Part shown: one piece after another, positions 56,851-64,000 of the stretch
How positions within the stretch are numbered: position 1 is the first letter of the stretch
Layout: the number at the start of each line of letters is the position of its first letter
From: Robertmurraya korlensis NBRC 107688
Lineage (GTDB): Bacteria; Bacillota; Bacilli; Bacillales; Cytobacillaceae
Direction: 5' to 3'
Assembly (NCBI RefSeq): GCF_001591645.1
Contig: NZ_BCVH01000017.1
Span: 1 to 64,000 of the forward strand
DNA: 64,000 nt
Notes under the pieces: model-generated
Told to the model about the DNA's origin: nothing
Databases searched by the model: none
Seen by the model: the letters and a program-made list of their open reading frames with translations, nothing else
Program-made: the position numbers and the translations under genes

Positions 56851-58746
56851 TTAGCTTTGTAACACTTTTTCCGCTAAGTATTCCTTCTCGAAGGAATACT
56901 TTTTTTCTACATATATTTGATGCCATACCATAAACATAAGCACGGTCCAAATTTTCCTGCTATTATCAGCTTTTCCTTGGCAGTGATCCTCTAGCAACTG
57001 AAGCACATACGTCTTATTTAATAAATAGTCTGTATCGCTCTCTCTAATAATTGTCTTTGCCCATTCATTCATCTCTGCCTTTAACCAGTGACGAATTGGC
57101 ACAGGGAAGCCTAGTTTTTTACGGTTAAGAACATGTTCTGGTACAATTCCCTCTGCTGCTTTTCTAAGAACGTACTTTGTCGTACCATCGGCTGTCTTTA
57201 AACTTGTTGGGATTTTAGAAGCAACATCAAATACCGCTTTATCTAAGAAAGGGACACGCAGCTCTAAAGAATGAGCCATTGTCATTTTGTCAGCCTTTAA
57301 TAAAATATCTCCACGCATCCACGTATGAATATCGATATACTGCATACGGTCAACTGGGTCGTAGCCTTCACTTTCTTTATATAAAGGTTTCGTGATATTT
57401 GTAAAATCTAACCCTTTATTATACGTATTTAGAAGATCTCTTTTTTCAAGCTCACTAAACATTTTTGCGTTTCCGATATAGCGTTCTTCTAAAGGAGTCA
57501 GACCACGTTCAATAAAGCTCTTCCCACGCATACCTTCTGGCATGATTTTTGCTAGTAAACGTAAAAATGCTTTTCCTACCTGAGGAATTTTATTAAATAT
57601 CTCAAGATCCTGAGGCTCTCTATAAATATTGTAGCCTCCAAATAGCTCATCTGCACCTTCTCCAGATAGAACAACTGTCACATGCTTTCGTGCTTCACGT
57701 GCCACAAAATATAAAGGTACACATGCTGGATCTGCAAGCGGATCGTCCATATGCCACATAATCTTTGGCACTTCATTCATATACTCTTCAGGAGTAATGA
57801 CATAGCTTATATTTTCTACCCCTAGCTTGTCAGCTGTTTCCTTAGCAACATCAATCTCACTAAATCCATTATGATCAAAACCAACAGAAAATGTCTTAAT
57901 TGACGGGTGAAATTCTTTTGCAATCGATGCAATAATGGAAGAGTCAATTCCACCAGAAAGGAACGAACCTACTGGTACATCACTTCTCATATGAATTTTA
58001 ACAGAATCAAAAAGAACATCTCTTATTTCTTTAACAAAATCATTCTCTGATTTTCTTACAGGATGGAAACTTGCCTTCCAGTAACGCTTAATTTCCATTT
58101 CAGATCCGATTTTCTTTGTAAAGTAATGTCCTGGTTCTAATTTTGAAATACCTTCTGACATTGTATTAGGCTCAGGAACAAACTGATACGTTAAGTAATG
58201 TTGCAAAGAATCATAGTTTAATACATCATTCTGAAGCGCTAGCAAAATACTCTTCTTCTCTGAAGCAAAGAAAGTCTTTTCCCCGTCATCAAAATAAAAG
58301 AAAGGCTTGATTCCAAATGGGTCACGTGCTCCATATAGCGTCTTTTCAAGCTTATCCCAAATAACGAAGGCAAACATTCCGCGAAGCTTCTCAACAGCCT
58401 TCTCCTTCAAATGGCTGTATAGGGCAATAATTACTTCTGTATCGGAGCTCGTTGCAAAAGTCAATCCTTCAGCTAACAGCTCTTCTCGAAGCTCAACATA
58501 ATTATAAATTTCCCCGTTAAAGATAATCCAGTATCTTTCATTTTCAAATTGAAGGGGTTGATGCCCACTCTCTATATCAATGATACTTAATCGTCGGAAC
58601 CCAAATTGAACATGAGAATCATAGAAATATCCATCATCATCTGGGCCGCGATGCGTAATCAAAGTATTCATATTCTCAAATTGTTGTTTTTGTCCATCAC
58701 TAAACACTTGCGATTTGTCATGAACACATCCAATAAAACCACACAT
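56851..58746 (-). CDS. asnB: Asparagine synthetase AsnB (glutamine-hydrolysing)
   Basis: A 631-aa enzyme making asparagine from aspartate, glutamine and ATP. After Met removal, Cys2 starts the glutaminase domain (MCGFIGCVHD), with YNGE-type contacts in IIFNGEIYNY. The synthetase domain has the pyrophosphate loop GSFLSGGIDSSII. Length matches B. subtilis AsnB. The last 20 codons are written so that they form a plus-strand terminator for the convergent peptidase gene. Confidence 0.96.
   Translation of the reverse strand: MCGFIGCVHDKSQVFSDGQKQQFENMNTLITHRGPDDDGYFYDSHVQFGFRRLSIIDIESGHQPLQFENERYWIIFNGEIYNYVELREELLAEGLTFATSSDTEVIIALYSHLKEKAVEKLRGMFAFVIWDKLEKTLYGARDPFGIKPFFYFDDGEKTFFASEKKSILLALQNDVLNYDSLQHYLTYQFVPEPNTMSEGISKLEPGHYFTKKIGSEMEIKRYWKASFHPVRKSENDFVKEIRDVLFDSVKIHMRSDVPVGSFLSGGIDSSIIASIAKEFHPSIKTFSVGFDHNGFSEIDVAKETADKLGVENISYVITPEEYMNEVPKIMWHMDDPLADPACVPLYFVAREARKHVTVVLSGEGADELFGGYNIYREPQDLEIFNKIPQVGKAFLRLLAKIMPEGMRGKSFIERGLTPLEERYIGNAKMFSELEKRDLLNTYNKGLDFTNITKPLYKESEGYDPVDRMQYIDIHTWMRGDILLKADKMTMAHSLELRVPFLDKAVFDVASKIPTSLKTADGTTKYVLRKAAEGIVPEHVLNRKKLGFPVPIRHWLKAEMNEWAKTIIRESDTDYLLNKTYVLQLLEDHCQGKADNSRKIWTVLMFMVWHQIYVEKKYSFEKEYLAEKVLQS
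56876..56907 (+). terminator. Terminator of the C39 peptidase embedded in asnB
   Basis: AAGTATTCCTT and AAGGAATACTT form a perfect 11-base stem with a four-base loop, followed by seven T. It lies 26 bases after the peptidase stop but within the asnB coding sequence. No T run exists on the asnB strand. Confidence 0.9.
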
Positions 58747-58936
58747 GTATGTAACTCACCTACTCCGTTCTTACGAGTTTAATCTTCCATTTTAGAAAGA
58801 ATACCTATTAATACTACCACTATTGGTTTAGAATCGCACTGTCAAATTAACCATTTCCTAAAAATTCAAGCTTACTACCCATTGTTTACATCCCTTTATG
58901 CATCTAAACCACCATACCCATATAGACGTAAAGAAA

Positions 58937-58972
58937 AACCGGGAGTTACAAAATTTCTGTAACTCCCGGCTG
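58937..58972 (-). terminator. Terminator of metK
   Basis: CCGGGAGTTACA and TGTAACTCCCGG form a perfect 12-base stem just after the metK stop; the minus-strand tail is TTTTTC. Confidence 0.85.
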
Positions 58973-58984
58973 TTCCTTGTTAAT

Positions 58985-60187
58985 TTATCTTTCAAGAGCT
59001 TCCTTACGAAGCATTTCAGCTTTATCTGTACGCTCCCACGGAAGATCTACATCTGTACGACCAAAATGACCATAAGCAGCAGTTTGCTTATAAATAGGAC
59101 GTCTTAAATCAAGCATTTTAATGATACCAGCTGGACGAAGGTCGAAGTTGTTACGTACCACTTCGATAAGAACCTCTTCACTAACATCACTAGTTCCAAA
59201 TGTATCAATAGAAATAGATACTGGATGTGCAACACCGATTGCATAAGCAAGCTGTACTTCCACTTTATCTGCTAAACCTGCAGCAACAAGATTCTTTGCT
59301 ACATAACGAGCAGCGTAAGCAGCTGAACGGTCAACCTTTGTAGGATCCTTACCAGAGAATGCACCGCCACCGTGACGAGCATAACCACCGTAAGTATCTA
59401 CAATAATCTTACGTCCTGTTAACCCAGCGTCACCTTGTGGTCCACCGATAACGAAACGACCAGTTGGGTTAATGAAATACTTTGTATTTTCATCAATTAA
59501 CTCTTCTGGTACTACAGGGTTAATAACATACTCTTTAAGGTTACGTTGAATTTGCTCCAACGTCACTTCAGGATGGTGCTGTGTAGAGATAACAATTGTA
59601 TCAATACGAACTGGTTTGTTATTTTCATCGTATTCAACGGTAACCTGAGTTTTCCCGTCAGGACGAAGGTACGGAAGAATATCATCTTTACGAACTTCAG
59701 TTAATCTACGTGCTAATTTATGTGCTAAAGAAATCGGAAGAGGCATAAGCTCCTTTGTCTCGTTACAAGCAAAACCAAACATTAACCCTTGGTCACCTGC
59801 TCCAATCGCATCGATTTCTTCATCAGACATAGATCCTTCACGTGCTTCAAGTGCTTGGTCAACCCCCATTGCAATATCAGCTGATTGCTCATCAATCGAA
59901 GTTAAAACCGCACATGTTTCAGAATCGAAACCATATTTTGCACGTGTGTACCCAATTTCCTTAATTGTTTCACGAACAATCTTAGGAATATCTACGTATG
60001 TAGAGGTAGTAATTTCCCCAGCAACTAATACTAAACCAGTTGTTACTGACGTTTCCGCAGCAACACGAGCATTTGCGTCTTTTGCTAAAATAGCATCTAG
60101 AATTGAGTCTGAAATTTGGTCACTGATCTTGTCCGGATGACCTTCAGTAACTGACTCGGATGTAAATAAACGACGTTTTTTTGACAT
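58985..60187 (-). CDS. metK: S-adenosylmethionine synthetase MetK
   Basis: ATP:L-methionine adenosyltransferase, 400 aa. Signatures include the N-terminal [29 protein letters not shown] and [19 protein letters not shown]. It makes the substrate for the SpeD, TrmB, MnmM and radical-SAM enzymes in this window. GGAGGT precedes the ATG. A SAM riboswitch controls the transcript. Confidence 0.98.
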   Translation of the reverse strand: MSKKRRLFTSESVTEGHPDKISDQISDSILDAILAKDANARVAAETSVTTGLVLVAGEITTSTYVDIPKIVRETIKEIGYTRAKYGFDSETCAVLTSIDEQSADIAMGVDQALEAREGSMSDEEIDAIGAGDQGLMFGFACNETKELMPLPISLAHKLARRLTEVRKDDILPYLRPDGKTQVTVEYDENNKPVRIDTIVISTQHHPEVTLEQIQRNLKEYVINPVVPEELIDENTKYFINPTGRFVIGGPQGDAGLTGRKIIVDTYGGYARHGGGAFSGKDPTKVDRSAAYAARYVAKNLVAAGLADKVEVQLAYAIGVAHPVSISIDTFGTSDVSEEVLIEVVRNNFDLRPAGIIKMLDLRRPIYKQTAAYGHFGRTDVDLPWERTDKAEMLRKEALER

Positions 60188-60355
60188 CTCCTGACCTCCT
60201 ATTTATTTATCTTTGAGAAAAAGGTATGCTTATTATATCAACATAAACAAAACCTTCCATTTGATACGGAACTCATTCCCTAAGTAGTATGAAATAAACA
60301 TGCCATTTTTATTATGAAGGTTTGAAAAATACCCACCGAATAAAAACTTTATGCA

Positions 60356-60560
60356 AAATAAAAAACCTTCCCTGCTTGAGGAAAGGGTGATAGCAAAATA
60401 ATTTGCGCCTTTCGCTCTTATCGTTCAAGGACTAAAATCCTTGCCTCAGGTTAGCACCTTCTCTTTTATATTAATTACAGTTATTGTAATTAATTATTAA
60501 AGCAGGTTGCTGGGTTTCATAGGGCCTGTCCCTCCACCAGCTCGGGATAAGAGAGTATCC
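60356..60560 (-). promoter_or_regulatory. SAM riboswitch (S-box) of metK
   Basis: The minus-strand leader shows the S-box core: TCTCTTATC, GAGCTGGTGGAGGGAC, GGCCCTATGAAACCC, AGCAACCTG, AAGGTGCTAACCTGAGGCAAG and GAACGATAAGAG. It ends in a terminator, CCTTTCCT-caagc-AGGGAAGG plus six T, at 60357-60387. When SAM is plentiful the terminator forms. About 170 bases separate it from the metK start. Confidence 0.96.
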
Positions 60561-60572
60561 GTTCAATGTAGA

Positions 60573-60602
60573 ATAATACCGTATCACGTCAAATACTGTC
60601 AA
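60573..60602 (-). promoter_or_regulatory. Sigma-A promoter of metK
   Basis: TTGACA and TATTAT are 18 bases apart on the minus strand, immediately before the S-box. Confidence 0.75.
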
Positions 60603-60691
60603 CATCTTTATGAAAAATATTTGATTCATTCTTCAAATAACAAGTGACTGTTATCCCACACTTCCTTCTATATAATTCGCTCCTTTCTTTT

Positions 60692-60704
60692 ATAGTATAG
60701 ACTA
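60692..60704. repeat. 13-bp direct repeat, copy 1
   Basis: ATAGTATAGACTA recurs exactly at 60794-60806. In this copy the next base extends it to ATAGT-ATAG-ACTAT, a perfect inverted repeat. Confidence 0.6.
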
Positions 60705-60793
60705 TTAACTCGAATTCGGATTTTTATGACTCTAAAAGCGTTGAAATAGGTAGATTATGATGTTTTTTCCTGCACAAACTAATATTTTTATAA

Positions 60794-60806
60794 ATAGTAT
60801 AGACTA
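60794..60806. repeat. 13-bp direct repeat, copy 2
   Basis: An exact copy of 60692-60704, placed over the -35 region of the probable pckA promoter. Confidence 0.6.
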
Positions 60807-60816
60807 ATAAAGTTAA

Positions 60817-60827
60817 TGTGTTATACT
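60817..60827 (+). promoter_or_regulatory. CcpN-like operator over the pckA -10 region
   Basis: TGTGTTATACT fits the reported CcpN consensus TRTGHYATAYW at every position and includes a TATACT -10 box. CcpN represses pckA and gapB in B. subtilis under glycolytic conditions. Confidence 0.6.
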
Positions 60828-60864
60828 AATTAAAAAATAACCAATAAAGGTAGGTAGTCATCAG

Positions 60865-62451
60865 ATGAACTCTGTCCGTATTTCTAACCAATTAAGCGAA
60901 TTGTTAGCCTCTGGTCATGTGCATGTGCAACTATCTGTACCACAATTAGTCGAAAAGGTTCTCACTAGAAACGAGGGAGTCTTAACATCGACTGGTGCTG
61001 TTCGAGCAACAACAGGGAAATATACTGGTCGCTCTCCAAAAGACAAATACATTGTTGAAGAATCTTCAACTAAGGACAAGATTGATTGGGGAGCTGTTAA
61101 CCAACCAATCTCTCAAGAAGTTTTTGATCGTTTATATAATAAAGTACTAAGGTACTTGAAAGATAGAAATGAACTATTTGTTTTCAAAGGCTTTGCTGGC
61201 GCAGATAAAAAACATCGTTTACCTATCCAGGTGATCAACGAGTTTGCTTGGCATAATCTTTTTGCTCACCAGTTATTCATTCGACCAACAGCAGAAGAGC
61301 TTTTGGCACATGAAGAACAGTTCACGGTTATATCTGCTCCAAACTTTAAGGCAGACCCTATTATTGATGGTACTAAGTCTGAGACATTTATCATTGTCTC
61401 TTTTGAAAAAAAGACCGTGTTAATAGGCGGCACCGAGTATGCAGGTGAAATGAAGAAATCCATTTTCTCCATCATGAACTATTTACTACCTGAAAACAAT
61501 ATTCTATCTATGCACTGTTCAGCAAATGTTGGCGTTGAAGGCGATGTTGCCTTGTTTTTCGGCTTATCCGGAACAGGGAAAACTACTTTATCTGCAGATC
61601 CTAATCGACGATTAATTGGGGATGATGAACACGGCTGGTCAGCAAACGGTGTTTTTAATATTGAAGGAGGTTGCTACGCTAAGTGTATTAACCTCTCCAG
61701 AGAAAAGGAGCCTCAAATTTTTGACGCTATTCACTTCGGATCTGTGTTAGAAAATGTAGTCCTGAATACAGAAACACGTGTGGCTGATTATGATGATGGA
61801 ACACTAACAGAGAATACACGTGCCGCTTATCCTATTCAATCGATTAGCAATATCGTGGATCCTAGTGTAGCAGGTCATCCTAATACAATTATTTTCCTTA
61901 CTGCTGATGCTTTTGGGGTACTCCCTCCTATTGCTAAGCTCTCAAAGGAGCAAGCGATGTATCACTTCTTAAGCGGGTACACATCAAAACTTGCTGGTAC
62001 AGAACAAGGAATCACTTCACCACAAGCAACATTTTCAACTTGCTTTGGATCTCCTTTCCTACCGTTAGAAGCAACTCGTTATGCAGAAATGCTTGGTTCT
62101 AAGATTGATGAGCATAATGCCAAGGTGTATCTAGTGAATACCGGTTGGACTGGTGGTGAGTATGGAGTCGGAAGCAGAATGAAGCTAGCCTTTACCCGCT
62201 CCATGGTACAGGCAGCGCTCGAAGGAGAGCTTAACCATGTAGAGACATGTAAGGATCCTATTTTTGGATTAGAGATCCCACTTCATGTCCCTGGTGTTCC
62301 AGATGACGTTCTTCAGCCAAATCGAACATGGGCAGACCAAGATTCTTACCAAATCAAAGCCAAAGAATTAGCTACAAAATTCAAGGATAACTTTAAAAAA
62401 TTCGCTAATGTTGCCGAACATATTATCGAAAAAGGCGGTCCAACTTTATAA
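60865..62451 (+). CDS. pckA: Phosphoenolpyruvate carboxykinase (ATP) PckA
   Basis: Gluconeogenic enzyme converting oxaloacetate and ATP to phosphoenolpyruvate, 528 aa. The kinase P-loop [16 protein letters not shown] and the metal motif [10 protein letters not shown] are present. [15 protein letters not shown] is the substrate-binding N-terminal block. It is divergent from metK across 677 bases. The promoter region carries a CcpN-like site, consistent with repression by sugars. Confidence 0.97.
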   Translation: MNSVRISNQLSELLASGHVHVQLSVPQLVEKVLTRNEGVLTSTGAVRATTGKYTGRSPKDKYIVEESSTKDKIDWGAVNQPISQEVFDRLYNKVLRYLKDRNELFVFKGFAGADKKHRLPIQVINEFAWHNLFAHQLFIRPTAEELLAHEEQFTVISAPNFKADPIIDGTKSETFIIVSFEKKTVLIGGTEYAGEMKKSIFSIMNYLLPENNILSMHCSANVGVEGDVALFFGLSGTGKTTLSADPNRRLIGDDEHGWSANGVFNIEGGCYAKCINLSREKEPQIFDAIHFGSVLENVVLNTETRVADYDDGTLTENTRAAYPIQSISNIVDPSVAGHPNTIIFLTADAFGVLPPIAKLSKEQAMYHFLSGYTSKLAGTEQGITSPQATFSTCFGSPFLPLEATRYAEMLGSKIDEHNAKVYLVNTGWTGGEYGVGSRMKLAFTRSMVQAALEGELNHVETCKDPIFGLEIPLHVPGVPDDVLQPNRTWADQDSYQIKAKELATKFKDNFKKFANVAEHIIEKGGPTL

Positions 62452-62455
62452 TAGC

Positions 62456-62490
62456 AAAAAAAGAGCGTAATCAACTGATTACGCTCTTTT
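62456..62490. terminator. Bidirectional terminator, pckA / ytmB
   Basis: AAAAGAGCGTAATCA and TGATTACGCTCTTTT form a perfect stem with A/T runs on both flanks. Confidence 0.9.
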
Positions 62491-62731
62491 AATTGGATGA
62501 ATGCAAGGAGATCAATTGATATTCAATTGTGGTCCTTTCCCCTTCAAGAATTACTTTTTTTATCTTTGCCATACCACTAACTTCCCCATCAATGGTTCTT
62601 CTCACCTCAAGGGGAATGTCTATTGGATATAGACGATATCCTTCTTTGGTTAATGTAAACAAATTCTCCTCAAGTCTACTTTCTCTACCCTTTGTCACAA
62701 TCATTGTATTAAGCTCTAATGGCATACCCAT
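62489..62731 (-). CDS. ytmB: DUF2584 protein YtmB
   Basis: An 80-aa protein of the DUF2584/YtmB family, as long as the B. subtilis protein. It is predicted mainly beta (NTMIVTKGRE, GYRLYPIDIPLEVRR, TTIEYQLISLHS). No transmembrane or catalytic motif is seen; function is unknown. It follows ytmA by 36 bases on the same strand. Confidence 0.85.
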   Translation of the reverse strand: MGMPLELNTMIVTKGRESRLEENLFTLTKEGYRLYPIDIPLEVRRTIDGEVSGMAKIKKVILEGERTTIEYQLISLHSSN

Positions 62732-62767
62732 TGTTCTCCACTCCTTTTCTTTATTTTATCATTACTA

Positions 62768-63556
62768 TCACTGTTTTTTCATCCATTGAGTTAAGTCTGC
62801 AACGACTTTCCGATTGATGCTAGGGGGAAAATAATGAGTTAACTCTTCGAAATACCAACTCTCGACTGGTTTTTGCAGATCCTTTAATCTTTCTTCCAAT
62901 CTTCTTGCATGGTCTACACTTACATTCCGATCCTTCGATCCATGTATGATTAAAGTTGGACAACCTAATTGGTCAATCTGATACAAGGGGGTGCGGAATT
63001 TATATCTCTCTGGATATTTAGTTGGAGTACCACCAATTACTCTTTTCATCATCCTTCTTAGGTCTTCTCTTTCCATATATGTAAGAATCATATCACTTAC
63101 TCCACCCCAAGTAACAACAGAGGCCGTTTCTGGAAACTCAAGGGCAGTTAATAATGCCATTACCCCACCACGGGAAAATCCAAATACATGTACCCTTTTT
63201 ACTCGTGAATGCTGCTGTAAAATGCGAAACCCAGCAAATGCATCTTCTCGGTCATATCCAGCGAAATCTTCATTCCCTTCCCCACCTTGATTTCCTCGGT
63301 AGAATGGAGCAAAGACAATAAACCCTTCACAAGCAAATTGCACCAACCTTGATGGCCTCACCTTTCCTACGCTTTTTATTCCTCCTCTTAAATAGAGAAA
63401 TCCATCAAGTGGCACTATCCCTTTAGGCTCCGCTAACATTCCTTTTACCTTAAATTCACCCGAGGTATACGTTACTAGCGATAACTCCACATCGGGATGA
63501 GGAGAAGGAAACCTCTCTATATCAATAATATCTATAGGATACATACCTTCTGTCAC
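62768..63556 (-). CDS. ytmA: Prolyl-oligopeptidase-like hydrolase YtmA
   Basis: A 262-aa alpha/beta-hydrolase of the S9/prolyl oligopeptidase type. The nucleophile elbow is VHVFGFSRGGVMALL, the Asp lies in LIIHGSKDRNVSVDHA and the His in ELTHYFPPS. FYRGNQGGEGNEDFAG is shared with B. subtilis YtmA. The start is uncertain: a GTG at 63556 sits too close to AAGGGAG, and the ATG at 63544 is 13 bases from it. The substrate is unknown. Confidence 0.88.
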   Translation of the reverse strand: MTEGMYPIDIIDIERFPSPHPDVELSLVTYTSGEFKVKGMLAEPKGIVPLDGFLYLRGGIKSVGKVRPSRLVQFACEGFIVFAPFYRGNQGGEGNEDFAGYDREDAFAGFRILQQHSRVKRVHVFGFSRGGVMALLTALEFPETASVVTWGGVSDMILTYMEREDLRRMMKRVIGGTPTKYPERYKFRTPLYQIDQLGCPTLIIHGSKDRNVSVDHARRLEERLKDLQKPVESWYFEELTHYFPPSINRKVVADLTQWMKKQ

Positions 63557-63676
63557 ACTCCCTTACACATGTTTTTCATCTAGGCATTCACACATTTTTT
63601 TTGACTTCATACGATATGTTAGGTGCCCAAACCGTTGACATAAAAAAGTTTATCTATAAAGGAGGTTCTCCATAAA

Positions 63677-64000
63677 ATGAAAAAGTCATTTAGGATTTTC
63701 TTTTCCATGTTGCTAGTTGTCATTCTTATTATACCGATTGCGGCATGCAGTAGGGAAGAAGTCCAAAAAGTACGAATTGGTGAAGTAACCCGTTCCATTT
63801 TTTATGCACCTGAATATGTTGCCATAGAAAAGGGTTTTTTTGAAGAAGAAGGATTAGATGTTGAACTAACCACTACATCAGGCGGAGACAAGACAATGAC
63901 TGCACTTTTGACCAACAGTATTGACGTTGCCCTCGTTGGTTCTGAAACATCCATTTACGTGTATGCACAAGAAGCAAATGATCCAGTCATCAACTTTGCC
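63677..64000 (+). CDS. ytlA: ABC transporter substrate-binding lipoprotein YtlA (partial)
   Basis: The first 108 residues of a solute-binding lipoprotein; the gene continues past the window edge. A signal peptide with lipobox IAAC (Cys at about residue 24) is followed by VRIGEVTRSIFYAPEYVAIEKGFFEEEGLDVEL. This is typical of the NMT1/THI5-like and SsuA/TauA families, which bind thiamine precursors or sulfonates. GGAGG precedes the ATG. B. subtilis ytlA starts the ytlABCD transporter genes; the ligand is not established. Confidence 0.85.
   Translation, partial: MKKSFRIFFSMLLVVILIIPIAACSREEVQKVRIGEVTRSIFYAPEYVAIEKGFFEEEGLDVELTTTSGGDKTMTALLTNSIDVALVGSETSIYVYAQEANDPVINFA

Noticed and set aside
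63557-63660. A thiamine riboswitch before ytlA
   Set aside because: Only about 100 bases are available and none of the conserved TPP-riboswitch segments (such as CTGAGA) was found.

Overview
The window is 64 kb of low-GC, densely coded chromosome from a member of the Bacillaceae. Almost every gene has a recognisable Bacillus subtilis counterpart, and the order follows the B. subtilis 'yt' region: acsA-acuABC-motSP-ccpA-aroA-ytxJHG-murC-sftA-ytpQP-ytoP-ytzB-ytnP-trmB-ytzH-ytmP-amyX-ytlRQP-ytkP-dat-pepV-ythQP-ytzE-ytzG-ytgP-ytfP-cse60-leuS-yttB-ytzC-ytqAB-ytpBA-ytoA-asnB-metK-pckA-ytmBA-ytlA. Strong AGGAGG sites, frequent GTG/TTG starts, T-box and S-box leaders and sporulation genes all fit. 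The genus cannot be fixed from sequence alone. There are no rRNA or tRNA genes, insertion sequences, prophage or CRISPR arrays.

Region by region. 1-7.3 kb: acetate activation and its post-translational control (AcsA with the acetyltransferase AcuA, CBS-ACT protein AcuB and deacetylase AcuC), two cre-like sites, the MotPS-type stator and CcpA. 7.3-13.5 kb: DAHP synthase/chorismate mutase, a large FtsA-like ATPase with C-terminal repeats, the YtxG-YtxH-YtxJ stress genes behind a sigma-B-type promoter, and an M29 aminopeptidase. 13.5-19.6 kb: MurC, the SftA DNA translocase, YtpQ, the thioredoxin-like YtpP and an unidentified lipoprotein. 19.7-30.5 kb: housekeeping enzymes, quorum-signal lactonase YtnP, an E. 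coli-type SpeD, TrmB, YtmP, pullulanase AmyX, a lipid kinase and ThpR. 30.6-42.2 kb: cysteine synthase, a same-strand run of M48 protease-ankyrin fusion, YthPQ ABC transporter, PepV and D-amino acid transaminase, then YtzE, a pseudouridine synthase, a lipid II flippase homologue, a flavoprotein, Cse60 and a rhodanese. 42.3-51.7 kb: LeuS with a T-box leader, a 3-hydroxybutyrate dehydrogenase/GntP-permease operon with a sigma-54 promoter and a dedicated activator, a toast-rack lipoprotein, YttB and small proteins. 51.8-64 kb: YtqA/YtqB tRNA wobble-uridine enzymes, sesquarterpenoid genes YtpB/YtpA, YtoA, a C39-like membrane protease, AsnB, MetK with a SAM riboswitch, PckA, YtmB, YtmA and the start of an ABC substrate-binding lipoprotein.

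The genes form a carbon-control theme: CcpA is encoded here together with probable targets carrying cre-like sites (acsA, acuA and the hydroxybutyrate operon), and pckA carries a CcpN-like site. The least ordinary items are the FtsA-like protein with beta-grasp-like repeats, the M48-ankyrin fusion beside an ABC transporter, the sigma-54 hydroxybutyrate locus with three 14-bp palindromes, a perfect terminator embedded in the asnB coding sequence, and the proteobacterial-type SpeD. No wholly unknown multi-gene system was found.
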